From: JAHFOW01 sp046350595
GTDB taxonomy: Bacteria > Planctomycetota > Brocadiia > Brocadiales > Brocadiaceae
Length of the DNA: 64,000 nt
Direction of reading: 5' to 3'
NCBI GenBank assembly: GCA_046350595.1
Contig: JAXMAC010000003.1
Coordinates: 36,724-100,723, forward strand
Below, one piece after another: positions 35,921-44,866 of the stretch (positions are counted from its first letter, which is position 1; every line of letters begins with the position of its first letter). Below the pieces are notes generated by a model that saw only the letters and a program-made list of their open reading frames with translations, was not told where the DNA came from and searched no databases. The position numbers and the translations under genes are program-made.

Positions 35921-37306
35921 CTATTCCGTGGCGTCTTCATCCAAATCTTCTTCCAAATCTACCTGATCGCCTTCGTCTGTCCTGAGACTCAAATCGCACT
36001 GGGCAAGGCCTTCCTTTATTTCATCGATATAATTCTGCTTGATACCTTCCGCTTCCAGTTCCGCCTCGGTGTTGTCTATCAGATCATCTATGGATTCAAT
36101 GCCAATCTTCTGAAGGGCATTTTTACACCGGAGAGATATCTCAAGATCAGAAACTTTTTCTATTGTATCGCTTTTAGTCACGCTCTCTTTGTCGCCGAAT
36201 AGTTCCGCTTCGTTATCACTCTCCAACGCCTGACCCAAACGCAATCCTTTTTGAGCCAGAATGATCTTGATTTCGCTCAAAGAGGTTTCCCCAAAATTTT
36301 TAAATGAGAGCAAATCAGCCTCGGTAATTTTCGTCAAATCCTTGAGCGTACGAATATTCATTTTTTCAAGACAATTTTTACTTCTTACGGATAGTTCAAA
36401 ATCAGAAATGGGAATATTCAAAACCTCATTTTCTTTTCCCTGTTTCTTTGAAATCTCCTCATCATAGTACATCGACATCGAGGCTTTTACATCTTTTAAA
36501 TATAATGCAGCACGTTCATGCATAGGTTCTGAATCCAGCACTGTTTCGAAGCAATACATGGCGTCTTCAAACCTTCCATGGTCTTCATATAATATCCCTA
36601 AATTGATCAATGCATTCTTATAGGTCGGTGATAAGGTTGTACACCTCTCATAACATTCAATAGCTTTTTCATCCTCACCATCGATATCATAACTGAATGC
36701 AATACGGAAAAGGGATTTTGCATAGTCCGGATCGATTTGAATTGATTTCTCGTATTTGTTTAATGCCTCCTCATATTCTCCGAGGTCGTCCAGGCAATGC
36801 CCCCATTGATAATACAATTCTGCATTTTTTGCATGCGACTGTGAAAAATGTTTAATAATCTGTACTGCATCGTGAATATTTCCAGACAATCTTTGGGTCT
36901 CGGCGATATCCATAGCGATATCAAACTCTTCTGCGTCAGTTTTTTTTGCACGCTCGAAGCATTCTATTGCCTGTGCGTAATTGCCCAATTCCTGATAACA
37001 CTTACCAAGATAATAAGACCCTATTTTTCTTGATTTTACCTCCGTGAGGAGCCTGGCTGCCTCATCCACCTTTCCCATGATCCATTCACAGATTCCTAAA
37101 ATAAGGGATAAGTCTTTCAATTTGGCAACGTCACGATCTTTTTCCTTTTTTATTTCGTTCTTAAGCGCCTCAGTCTTTTTGTCGAATTTTTCCTTCGCAT
37201 CCTTGTATTTGTGGACTCGTTCCCTTATTCGGGCAACTGTTTCCCTTGTTATTGATTCTGCATCCAGTAATTTATCAAGATCGACGTCATCCACGGGACT
37301 AATCAT
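35921..37306 (-). CDS. TPR protein with two RNA polymerase alpha-CTD-like domains
   Basis: 461 residues. An N-terminal coiled coil precedes about six TPR units (roughly 60-275: GNYAQAIECFERAKK, GEYEEALNKYEKSIQIDPDY, GRFEDAMYCFETVLDSEP). After a linker, residues about 294-358 closely match the alpha C-terminal domain of RNA polymerase (ELSVRSKNCLEKMNIRTL, FGETSLSEIKIILAQKGL). Residues about 380-445 are a second, weaker copy (DLEISLRCKNALQKIGI). The Arg and Asn that contact UP-element DNA in E. coli alpha (R265, N268) are kept in both. The C-terminus is acidic. No polymerase-core assembly domain is present, so this is not rpoA. It lies upstream of ruvAB on the same strand. Function unknown; transcription-linked roles are inference. 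Confidence 0.85.
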   Translation of the reverse strand: MISPVDDVDLDKLLDAESITRETVARIRERVHKYKDAKEKFDKKTEALKNEIKKEKDRDVAKLKDLSLILGICEWIMGKVDEAARLLTEVKSRKIGSYYLGKCYQELGNYAQAIECFERAKKTDAEEFDIAMDIAETQRLSGNIHDAVQIIKHFSQSHAKNAELYYQWGHCLDDLGEYEEALNKYEKSIQIDPDYAKSLFRIAFSYDIDGEDEKAIECYERCTTLSPTYKNALINLGILYEDHGRFEDAMYCFETVLDSEPMHERAALYLKDVKASMSMYYDEEISKKQGKENEVLNIPISDFELSVRSKNCLEKMNIRTLKDLTKITEADLLSFKNFGETSLSEIKIILAQKGLRLGQALESDNEAELFGDKESVTKSDTIEKVSDLEISLRCKNALQKIGIESIDDLIDNTEAELEAEGIKQNYIDEIKEGLAQCDLSLRTDEGDQVDLEEDLDEDATE

Positions 37307-37559
37307 TTCATTTAACCTCCACTACTTCTTAAAGATATGTCCGTTACCAAAGTTAAAGTTTTGAATAACTTTAAAGGGTGGAGTTTAACAAACATACATC
37401 CAAAATTCAACTAAATTTTATTCTGCAACCCCACGATAATTTTATTATTTCACTTGATTTCAAATGGAATATTTGATATTATTTTTCATTGTTATGTTGT
37501 TTTATTTCAAATAAAAAGTGTTGTATCATGTACTTATTCTTATTTCAACGATAAATGTT
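37307..37559. other. Divergent intergenic region
   Basis: AT-rich region between the TPR/alpha-CTD gene (minus) and the cold-shock gene (plus). It must hold both promoters. No gene is seen. Confidence 0.5.
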
Positions 37560-37597
37560 AAGGCTACCGGGGTAATACCTCCGTAGCCTTTTTTTGT
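37560..37597 (+). terminator. Terminator-like hairpin in the cold-shock 5' leader
   Basis: Arms AAGGCTACCGGGG (37560-37572) and CCTCCGTAGCCTT (37578-37590) with one mismatch, followed by a T run. It lies 35 bp before the cold-shock start codon, with no upstream plus-strand gene for it to terminate. It is therefore a candidate attenuator in the leader. Confidence 0.6.
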
Positions 37598-37631
37598 TTA
37601 ATTTTTTTATTCTGAAAGGGGGTGATTGAAC

Positions 37632-37832
37632 ATGCCAAAAGGAACAGTAAAGTGGTTTAATGATAAGAAGGGATTTGGGTTTATTTCACAAGAAAATGGG
37701 GATGATGTTTTTGTACATCAAACCGCGATCGAGTGCGAGGGATTCAGAACCCTTGCCGAAGGAGATAAGGTAGAGTTCGAGATTATAAAGGATCAGAAGG
37801 GCTATAAGGCCACCAAAGTCGTTAAATTATAA
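37632..37832 (+). CDS. csp: Cold-shock domain protein
   Basis: 66 residues from the ATG at 37632, after GAAAGGGGGTGATTGAAC; the TTG at 37626 is too close to that site. RNA-binding motifs RNP1 (KGFGFIS) and RNP2 (VFVHQ) are intact, and the start is the usual MPKGTVKWFN. It acts as an RNA chaperone. Monocistronic, with hairpins on both sides. Confidence 0.96.
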   Translation: MPKGTVKWFNDKKGFGFISQENGDDVFVHQTAIECEGFRTLAEGDKVEFEIIKDQKGYKATKVVKL

Positions 37833-37944
37833 GCTTATAAAAGAGTACACACTTATATTTTATAACAAATCGATTTTAGCATGGCAAAAGCGGTATGTAA
37901 AAAATAGAAGTTGATACTTAATTATAATGAGATAATTACGACAT

Positions 37945-37984
37945 AAAAACCCCAATATCTGTAATGGATACTGGGGTTTTTTTA
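37945..37984. terminator. Bidirectional terminator
   Basis: AAAACCCCAATATC pairs with GATACTGGGGTTTTTTT. A-runs and T-runs on both sides let it serve the cold-shock gene on plus and the small gene at 38002 on minus. Confidence 0.8.
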
Positions 37985-38001
37985 TTCATTATCAGGCATG
38001 T

Positions 38002-38205
38002 CTAATAGGTCTTCTTATTTATTGTATTTAAAATCCTTTCGTATTTTTTATAAACTTTCTTTTCGTGCTTTACCGCATCTTTGACAATTCTATGAAAAAA
38101 TGCCTTCACAAAGGGGTCTGTTTCCTGGTCAGCCATTTTTAAATATTTTTCCTGCAGTTCCCGTTCATCCTTTGCAACCATATCAAGAGCCTGAGATAAA
38201 TTCAT
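38002..38205 (-). CDS. Small helical protein of unknown function
   Basis: 67 residues, highly charged, predicted as two helices (SQALDMVAKDERELQEKYLKMA, and FVKAFFHRIVKDAVKHEKKVYKKY). The spacing of Glu and His residues (ERELQEKY, VKHEKK) recalls one half of a ferritin-like bundle. The protein is too short for a di-iron site alone, though a dimer could form one. The start follows AGGGAGGCAAG. It stands alone between the terminator and ald. Confidence 0.6.
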   Translation of the reverse strand: MNLSQALDMVAKDERELQEKYLKMADQETDPFVKAFFHRIVKDAVKHEKKVYKKYERILNTINKKTY

Positions 38206-38321
38206 TTTCTTGCCTCCCTTTCTTAAAATTTTTAAGGGTAAAATAAAAATTTGGATATTAAATCTACCAAATCAAACAAAAAATATCAATATCCTTTCGT
38301 AAAAAACAACCCGTCTTTATT

Positions 38322-39425
38322 TCAGCTCAACGAATTATAAGGCATCCCAAATACATTGGCGATAGCCTTATTAGTAACCTTCCCTTTTATCACGTTAATA
38401 CCCTTTAACAAAGCCTGATTTTCTCCGGCTGCACGCTCATACCCCTTATCGGCAATCTCCAGGGCGTACGGCAATGTTACATTCGTCAATGCATACGTTG
38501 AGGTACGTGCCACAGCACCGGGGATGTTGGTAACGCAATAATGAATAACATCGTATACCGTATAAGTTGGATTGCTGTGCGTAGTTGGCTTGCTTGTCTC
38601 CACACAGCCACCCTGATCAATGGCTACATCGACAATCACCGCGCCCGGCTTCATGGTCTGCACCATATCTTTTGTTACGACAAAAGGCGCTTTTGCCCCT
38701 TCAATAAGCACAGCGCCAATCAGCAAATCCGCATCTTTAACCTTTTCCCGTATATTATGGACATTTGACATGAGTGTAACGACATTTTCCGGCATGACAT
38801 CGTCCAAATACCTGAGACGCTCCATATTAATATCAAGGACGGTAACCCTCGCGCCAAGTCCCGCCGCCATCCTGGCAGCATTGGCGCCCACAACACCACC
38901 GCCAACAATAACAACCTCCGCCGGTGAAACTCCCGGCACACCCCCCAGCAATATCCCGCGCCCATGCATGGGTTTTTCCAGATATTTTGCACCTTCCTGA
39001 ATGGACATCCTCCCGGCCACCTCACTCATGGGCGTCAAAACAGGATGACAGCCATATTCGTCCCGAATTGTTTCATAAGCGATGGCAATAACGTTTGCGC
39101 CAAGCACCGCATTAGTCAATTTTTCCGATGCCGCAAAGTGAAAAAAGGTAAAGACAATCTGGTCTTCCCTTAAAAGAACATATTCTTCCGGAAGTGGTTC
39201 TTTAACCTTAACGACGAGTTGCGCCTGACTATAAATTTCGCGGGGATTGCCGACCAGTCGGGCGCCTGCTTTTTCATATTCCTGGTCATGTATACCGCTT
39301 CCAGAGCCGGCGCCTTTTTCTACAAGCACCGAATGTCCGCGTTTCGCCATTTCTTCCACACCTACGGGAATAAGAGACACCCGATACTCGTCTGGTTTGA
39401 TTTCTTTTGGTACACCAATAATCAT
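38322..39425 (-). CDS. ald: Alanine dehydrogenase
   Basis: Converts L-alanine and NAD+ to pyruvate, ammonium and NADH, or the reverse. 367 residues, the usual length. N-terminal MIIGVPKEIKPDEYRVSL, active-site segments VKVKEPLPEEY and FHFAASEKLT, and NAD-binding VIVGGGVVGANAA are clear. In an ammonium-rich organism it could assimilate ammonium into alanine. Single gene. Confidence 0.96.
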   Translation of the reverse strand: MIIGVPKEIKPDEYRVSLIPVGVEEMAKRGHSVLVEKGAGSGSGIHDQEYEKAGARLVGNPREIYSQAQLVVKVKEPLPEEYVLLREDQIVFTFFHFAASEKLTNAVLGANVIAIAYETIRDEYGCHPVLTPMSEVAGRMSIQEGAKYLEKPMHGRGILLGGVPGVSPAEVVIVGGGVVGANAARMAAGLGARVTVLDINMERLRYLDDVMPENVVTLMSNVHNIREKVKDADLLIGAVLIEGAKAPFVVTKDMVQTMKPGAVIVDVAIDQGGCVETSKPTTHSNPTYTVYDVIHYCVTNIPGAVARTSTYALTNVTLPYALEIADKGYERAAGENQALLKGINVIKGKVTNKAIANVFGMPYNSLS

Positions 39426-39752
39426 GGGGATTTTCTCTTCAAAAAATGTGGATTGCCTGTTAAACTTTTATATAATCATCTGACTTAAACCACTGATAAT
39501 ATCTTAAGTCGTAGTGTACATTGGACAAAACATTTGTCAAGTTATTTCAGCGTACCATATCCGAACGAGTCGGAAAAGACCGTAGTGGCAAGGGGCGCCT
39601 TGCCACTACTTAAAATATTTTTGCTGAAAATGTCAAAATATTATTTGTAAGATATTGTATAACTCAAGGTTTCAGCCTTGACACCCTGAACAGATATTCA
39701 CCAGTTCAATATTAAGGTGAGGCGAAAAAAATCCGATGCACGCCTGGTTATT
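39426..39752. other. Intergenic region with a REP palindrome
   Basis: Gap between divergent ald and the PLD-like gene. It contains the GTAG palindrome at 39582-39609 and AT-rich sequence. No gene is seen. Confidence 0.5.
39582..39609. repeat. GTAG-headed perfect palindrome (REP-like)
   Basis: Perfect 12-bp arms GTAGTGGCAAGG and CCTTGCCACTAC with a 4-nt centre. Same sequence group as 22687-22712. Confidence 0.8.
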
Positions 39753-40361
39753 ATGAAAAAATACTCCAAGATATATCGCACATCGTTAGTAAAAATATTT
39801 ATTATCACGGTTATTATCTCCATTCATTCTCTCTTACCCGTCAACGCCTCTTTTGGATTACCCGCAGATGACGTTACCCCGCTGGTAGACGATGAATATT
39901 ATCCTCATGTGCATCGGGCATTAGCAAACGCAAAGAAATCAGTCTTTTGCGTGATGTACACAGCCGACATTAACCCCAAATATAAACAAGGGTGGGAATA
40001 CAATCTCGTATACGACCTTATCAATGCGCATCGGCGCGGTTTAGAGGTAACGGCTATTTTCGATCAAAACACCATGTTCTGGGAAAAAGGCAAAAAGGGA
40101 AAAGAAATTGAACGGCGGAGTTCCTTTGCGTATGAGCTTCTCAAGAAAAATGGCGTTCCGGTGTATTATGATAGCAGTGACCAGGTTACCCATAGCAAGA
40201 TACTGGTCATAGACAACTACATTACCATTCTGGGTAGCACGAACTGGACATACAGTGCGTTAAAGAAGAACCACGAAGCGTCTGTTATGATAAGATCGCA
40301 GAACGTAGCAGAAACATTCCTTGAAAAACTCAGGACTATTTCCAAATACCAACCAAAATAA
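39753..40361 (+). CDS. Secreted phospholipase-D-like nuclease (single HKD domain)
   Basis: 202 residues from the ATG at 39753, which opens a signal peptide (VKIFIITVIISIHSLL, cleavage near VNA). A GTG at 39717 would add 12 residues ahead of it. One HKD motif is present (HSKILVIDNYITILGSTNW), with the supporting ALKKNHEASVMI. Single-domain PLD proteins such as Nuc work as dimers and cleave DNA without metal. Export suggests an envelope or extracellular nuclease. It ends 12 bp before gcvPB, but a functional link is not evident. Confidence 0.82.
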   Translation: MKKYSKIYRTSLVKIFIITVIISIHSLLPVNASFGLPADDVTPLVDDEYYPHVHRALANAKKSVFCVMYTADINPKYKQGWEYNLVYDLINAHRRGLEVTAIFDQNTMFWEKGKKGKEIERRSSFAYELLKKNGVPVYYDSSDQVTHSKILVIDNYITILGSTNWTYSALKKNHEASVMIRSQNVAETFLEKLRTISKYQPK

Positions 40362-40373
40362 AGGATACACCCT

Positions 40374-41828
40374 ATGAACACCATGGAACCGCTCATATTC
40401 GACAAAACATCTCCCGGCAGGCAATGTTTCACCCCTCCCTCCTGCGATGTGCCGCAGAAAGCAACATCAGATTATATTCCCCGGAAAATGCTGAGAAAGC
40501 AGGATGCGGAATTACCAGAAGTCTCGGAGGTCGATGTCATTCGCCACTTTACCAGGCTATCACAACAGAACTTCTGTGTAGATACCAATTTTTACCCCCT
40601 GGGTTCATGCACCATGAAGTATAATCCCCGGGTGAATGAGGACGCTGCAAAACTCGAGGGGTTTACAAAATTACATCCTTATCAACCCATTGAGCAATGC
40701 CAGGGAATGTTAAATCTCCTTTACGACCTTGAACGCATGCTTAAGGAAATATCGGGAATGTCCGCCTTTACGTTTCAGCCTGCGGCAGGCGCCCACGGCG
40801 AATTGACCGGTATGTTAATCATTCGCTCTTATCTAAAAAAAAGAGGGGAAAAAAGGCACAAAATTATTATCCCCGATTCCGCTCATGGGACAAATCCAGC
40901 CTCTGCTGCCTTATGTGGTTATGAGGTTGAATCAATTCAATCAAATGCCGATGGCCTCGTGGATATACAAAAACTCCGGGAGGCATTCACGCTTGACACT
41001 GCTGCACTCATGATCACCAACCCTAACACCCTCGGCCTTTTTGAAAAAAATATTGTCGAAATATGCAAAATTGCGCACGATGCCGGAGGACTCGTCTATT
41101 GCGATGGGGCAAATATGAATGCCCTTATGGGTATTTCACGGCCCGGAGATATGGGTGTGGACATCTTGCATTTAAACCTTCATAAAACCTTTTCCACACC
41201 ACATGGCGGGGGTGGTCCTGGCGCTGGTCCCATTGGTGTCACCAACGCGCTGAGTCCATTTTTACCTATCCCGCGTGTTGAGTTAGTGAATAAAAACTAT
41301 GTCTTAAATTATCAATATCCTGATACCATAGGAAAGGTCAGGGCATTTTACGGCCACATTGGTATGATGCTCAGGGCATATACCTACCTGTTAACTCTGG
41401 GCAAAGAGGGCGTGAGAAAGGTTGGTGAATATGCTGTCCTTAATGCGAACTATCTGCGGCACAAACTTGAAAAGCATTACGACATTCCTTATGGAAAGAC
41501 GTGTATGCATGAATTTGTTATCTCTGCAAAAAATCAGAAGAAAAAAGGCGTTTCCGCGATGGATATCGCCAAAAAACTCCTGGATTACGGATTTCACGCC
41601 CCCACAGTATATTTTCCCCTCATTGTGGAAGAGGCGCTGATGGTCGAACCAACGGAAACAGAATCGCGGGAAACACTAGACGGTTTTGCAGATGCGATGA
41701 TGCGGATAGCTGCCGATATTGAACAACAGCCAGAGGCATTCCACAACCTGCCCAAAAACACACCCATCAGCCGTCCCGATGAAGTTAAGGCAGCCCGTGA
41801 ACCCCGATTGAAATGGGACCACAGATAA
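40374..41828 (+). CDS. gcvPB: Glycine dehydrogenase (decarboxylating) subunit 2
   Basis: PLP subunit of the split P-protein of the glycine cleavage system. It needs GcvPA, and passes the aminomethyl group to lipoylated H-protein. 484 residues. The PLP lysine lies in LNLHKTFSTPHGGGGPGAGP. Further family signatures are LGSCTMKYNPR and AAGAHGELTGM. gcvPA, gcvH and gcvT are not beside it. The start follows AAAGGATACACCCT. Confidence 0.95.
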   Translation: MNTMEPLIFDKTSPGRQCFTPPSCDVPQKATSDYIPRKMLRKQDAELPEVSEVDVIRHFTRLSQQNFCVDTNFYPLGSCTMKYNPRVNEDAAKLEGFTKLHPYQPIEQCQGMLNLLYDLERMLKEISGMSAFTFQPAAGAHGELTGMLIIRSYLKKRGEKRHKIIIPDSAHGTNPASAALCGYEVESIQSNADGLVDIQKLREAFTLDTAALMITNPNTLGLFEKNIVEICKIAHDAGGLVYCDGANMNALMGISRPGDMGVDILHLNLHKTFSTPHGGGGPGAGPIGVTNALSPFLPIPRVELVNKNYVLNYQYPDTIGKVRAFYGHIGMMLRAYTYLLTLGKEGVRKVGEYAVLNANYLRHKLEKHYDIPYGKTCMHEFVISAKNQKKKGVSAMDIAKKLLDYGFHAPTVYFPLIVEEALMVEPTETESRETLDGFADAMMRIAADIEQQPEAFHNLPKNTPISRPDEVKAAREPRLKWDHR

Positions 41829-41966
41829 CGAAGTATAGAATTGAAAGGAAGAACAAACTATGTCACCAAAAAAAGAGAAAAAACAAAAGATGCACAGAAA
41901 CTGGGATACAAATTGGCTACGGCTGGTTTTGTAGCAATCACAGGAGATCCGGGAGTGGTGGAAAAC

Positions 41967-42050
41967 AGCAGCAGGGGTGATCACCACAGAGCGATAAAGC
42001 CCAAGCAGGTAGTTTTCTTTCTGAACAAAAATGCCCGGCACCGGCCTTGA
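41967..42050 (-). pseudogene. REP-associated tyrosine transposase fragment 1
   Basis: About 28 residues on the minus strand (RPVPGIFVQKENYLLGLY, RSVV) match the segment GRYKAILVQKENSLIELC of fragment 2 and the RAYT/Y1 transposase pattern. The sequence decays on both sides. It abuts the 3' end of the RCC1 gene. Too short to judge alone; the match to fragment 2 is what supports it. Confidence 0.5.
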
Positions 42051-42057
42051 AATATAA

Positions 42058-43278
42058 TCAGAGGCCAACAACCTGGACGGGGGTAATTTTATCTTCTTTG
42101 GTATTGTCTCCAAGTTGTCCATATTCGTTCTCTCCCCATGCCCAAACCGTGCCATCATTCTTAAGAGCGAGAGAGTGACCCCCGCCTGCAACAATGGCTA
42201 CGACTCCTGTAAGCCCTTCAACCTGCACCGGAGTATATTTATCCACCGTGGTACCATCTCCGAGCGATCCATGTGTATTGAGTCCCCATGCCCAAACTGT
42301 ACCGTCATTCTTGAGAGCGAGAGAATGGCAACCGCCAGCAGTAATGGCTACGACTCCAGTAAGTCCCTTAACCTGTACTGGCGTATATTTGTTCACGGTG
42401 GTATCATCTCCAGCCTGTCCGTAATGTTCATTCTCACCCCATTCCCAAACCGTGCCATCATTCATGAGGGCGAGGGATCGCTTGTTACCGGCAGCAATGG
42501 CCGTGATACCTGTAAGCCCTTCAACTCGGACTGGCGTAGTTTCGTGATGCTTGATGTCATAAGGACTATCTACGTTGAACACATCATCGCTGATAAATCC
42601 CCATTCCCAAACCGTACCATCACTATGGAGGGCTAGGTGATGGTATAATCCATTAGCAATAGCTATAATATCTGTAAGTCCTGTAATTTGAAATGGCTCG
42701 GGTTTATTCACTGTGATGTCATCTCTTCGCAAATCAGCACTCCACGTCCACACAGTGCCGTCATTCCTAAGGGCAAGGAGACAATGTGTCTTATAGACAG
42801 AAATAACTTTTATATCTGTAAGCCCTATAAGTTGTACCGGCCTCGTTTGGTATGCCAGGCTCCATCCGCCGCCTCTTGGCGGCACTGAATTATACTCACC
42901 CCACACCCAAATTGTGCCATCTTTTTTAAGAGCAATGGAACTTGACCAACCACCGGAAATAGCCACAACTTCTATAAGATCCACGACATTGTCCGGGATA
43001 TGTTTCTCTTTCACGGTAGTACCATTTCCGAGTTGTCCGGATAATATTCTTCCACCAAACAAAATGTTAATTGTGTTGTTTCCCCATGCCCAAACAGTAC
43101 CGTCATCTTTCAGAGCAAGAGAATGGTATTTACCACAACTGATAGCTATGGTTTTTGAAGGAGGCTTCGTTTTTTCCGAAACGATTTTTAGATGCCCTAT
43201 ACTAGCACAACCATTAAATAACGCACCGAAAGTAATAATGAAGATAAACAACAATGACAATTGTTTAATTTTTTTCAT
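42058..43278 (-). CDS. RCC1-repeat lipoprotein
   Basis: 406 residues from the ATG at 43278, 8 nt after AAAGGA. N-terminal helix plus lipobox (FGALFNGC) indicates a lipoprotein. The rest is seven or so RCC1 units of about 50 residues: a core LxNDGTVWAWGENEYGQLGD, then TPVQVxGLTGVVAIxAGG. It should fold as a seven-bladed propeller exposed at the cell envelope. In bacteria such proteins have no single known function. It lies between two decayed RAYT fragments. Confidence 0.85.
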   Translation of the reverse strand: MKKIKQLSLLFIFIITFGALFNGCASIGHLKIVSEKTKPPSKTIAISCGKYHSLALKDDGTVWAWGNNTINILFGGRILSGQLGNGTTVKEKHIPDNVVDLIEVVAISGGWSSSIALKKDGTIWVWGEYNSVPPRGGGWSLAYQTRPVQLIGLTDIKVISVYKTHCLLALRNDGTVWTWSADLRRDDITVNKPEPFQITGLTDIIAIANGLYHHLALHSDGTVWEWGFISDDVFNVDSPYDIKHHETTPVRVEGLTGITAIAAGNKRSLALMNDGTVWEWGENEHYGQAGDDTTVNKYTPVQVKGLTGVVAITAGGCHSLALKNDGTVWAWGLNTHGSLGDGTTVDKYTPVQVEGLTGVVAIVAGGGHSLALKNDGTVWAWGENEYGQLGDNTKEDKITPVQVVGL

Positions 43279-43423
43279 AATCACGTCCTTTCTCTTTATT
43301 TTGTTTTGTACTTAACTCCCCCTGCACCAACCGCGTGTTTATGGAAATTATGGAATCGGGTCTGAAATATCATTTATTTTGCCCCATCCTTTAATATCTC
43401 TTTCACTTAAGTATAATGAATCT

Positions 43424-43657
43424 TTAACGACCTGCAATCTTTTTGCGCCTCTTTTTTCTTGCTTCCAAACTGGCGTAAAACCAATCTACCGTGAGATACT
43501 TATGGACTTTCCTTAACCCGATGGTAGCCGAATAGCTGCCCCATTTCTACTCTTTGGGTCTTTCTGCCCTCTTTGACCTTATAGGGTTGAACACCACAGA
43601 ATGACAAAGCTCAATCAGGGAGTTTTCTTTCTGAACAAGGATAGCCTTGTATCGGCC
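43424..43657 (-). pseudogene. REP-associated tyrosine transposase fragment 2 (C-terminal half)
   Basis: One frame of 78 codons reads GRYKAILVQKENSLIELC... FNPIRSKRAERPKE, stop, KWGSYSATIG ... KYLTVDWFYASLEARKK. This is the C-terminal half of an IS200-like Y1 transposase of the RAYT group. The internal TAG falls where the family has Trp before KW (TGG to TAG). The N-terminal HUH half and the catalytic Tyr are missing. It is therefore inactive and cannot mobilise the REP palindromes today. Confidence 0.7.
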
Positions 43658-43905
43658 TTGAAATACATGGCCCGGTCTTCTGTATCTTTTGTAATATTTT
43701 CAAATTATTATGTAAATATTGCACATTGTCCGATTCGCCATACCATATTTGAAACAAATAAGCCAAGAATTATCAAAGTGCTAACAATTTACCTTATTTT
43801 TGGTTACATCACAAGAATATCTTTCATGCCTTATTTTGGCATTTTTATTGCTATTTTAGTGTTTATCGGTTCTCTTTGTTTTGGTATTCAGCCCCACCTC
43901 CACCG

Positions 43906-44349
43906 ATCGTGCAAGCGGTCATTGTACCCCCAGTGCCACAGCAATATGAGTTCGGGGATGCGCTATGGGTTAAGATTTTTGTCACGGAGTTACAAAACGA
44001 CCTTCAGGTAAACGATCTTAACCATCTTGTTGTTGATGACCCGAATGTGATTGTGGGGAATACTGTGAAACTGGAGGGGAGCGGCAGTTCAGGTGCGAAT
44101 GGCAACGCCTTAACGTATAAGTTGGTCGTTTACCACGAAGCCATCGCACAACAAGGCGATACTGAACGGAGCAACGTCTGCCCGAATCCAACATCTACGG
44201 CAGACAAGGCAGGAACGTATGTAGTGACCCTCATGGTAAATGACGGCACAGTAGATAGCGCCCCAGATACGGTGACAATAAATGCAAAGAGAGGAAATAA
44301 GCGTGGTTTCTGGAAAGCTTGCGGACGTGCGTGTTATTGGTTACGGTAG
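43906..44349 (+). pseudogene. PKD/Ig-like domain fragment
   Basis: About 100 residues resemble a PKD domain: VDDPNVIVGNTVKLEGSGSS, ALTYKLVVY, DKAGTYVVTLMVNDGTVDSA, PDTVTI. PKD domains normally sit in large secreted proteins, but here no signal peptide or ribosome site precedes it. The upstream part does not read as protein. Most likely the surviving tail of a larger secreted gene. Confidence 0.5.
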
Positions 44350-44394
44350 AATTGAGTGATTCGTCCGTTTAACCAATTATTATTCAGTATTATT

Positions 44395-44430
44395 AAGGAC
44401 GGGGGCGTTTTTACGCCCTTATCCTTTTTT
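44395..44430 (+). terminator. Rho-independent terminator
   Basis: GGACGGGGGCG pairs with CGCCCTTATCC around a T/A loop and is followed by six T. It follows the PKD fragment. Confidence 0.65.
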
Positions 44431-44515
44431 AGTATATAGTAGACACAATTTGGAACAACTACCCTTTCAATTAATATAAGCGCCTGCCGTTGTAAAAACC
44501 TCTCTCTCTTGTTAT

Positions 44516-44791
44516 TTATAAATCGTTTAGGAAACTTATTTTACCCTCTATTAACATTTCTTTTTTGATTTTCGATAGTTTTTTTACTTTTTTTTCAATC
44601 TTCAATGCCATACTCTTATTTCCAAGTTTCTTTTTCATAACCAGGTTTAAAGGGGCTTTCCCTCTCAGGTATTTTGCACCTTTTTTATCATTACTTTTAT
44701 GTTCTTCAAATCTTCTTTCTACATCAGTTGTTATACCTGTGTATAATGCTCCATTTTTGCATCTTATCAAATACAAAAACCAGATTCTCAT
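44516..44791 (-). CDS. GIY-YIG domain protein (UPF0213/YhbQ-like)
   Basis: 91 residues, a single GIY-YIG fold: WFLYLIRCKNGALYTGIT (the YIG part is YTG), then DVERRFEEHKSNDKKGAKYLRG with the catalytic Arg. Stand-alone proteins of this size are nuclease-like and often found near mobile DNA. The lysine-rich end (KKVKKLSKIKKEM) is typical. It sits 75 bp from the end of the IS110 gene. Confidence 0.85.
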   Translation of the reverse strand: MRIWFLYLIRCKNGALYTGITTDVERRFEEHKSNDKKGAKYLRGKAPLNLVMKKKLGNKSMALKIEKKVKKLSKIKKEMLIEGKISFLNDL

Positions 44792-44866
44792 TTTTAAATG
44801 CCTGGTTCGAAAATTTAATTATTAATATTTGTATAACCATTCATGTGAAAGCAAGATGGAACATTG

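Noticed and set aside
35921..37306. Second rpoA gene
   Set aside because: No alpha N-terminal assembly domain; only the C-terminal domain type is present, behind TPRs.
41841..42050. 69-codon plus-strand frame after gcvPB
   Set aside because: Better explained by the RAYT fragment on the minus strand, which matches the fragment at 43.4-43.7 kb.
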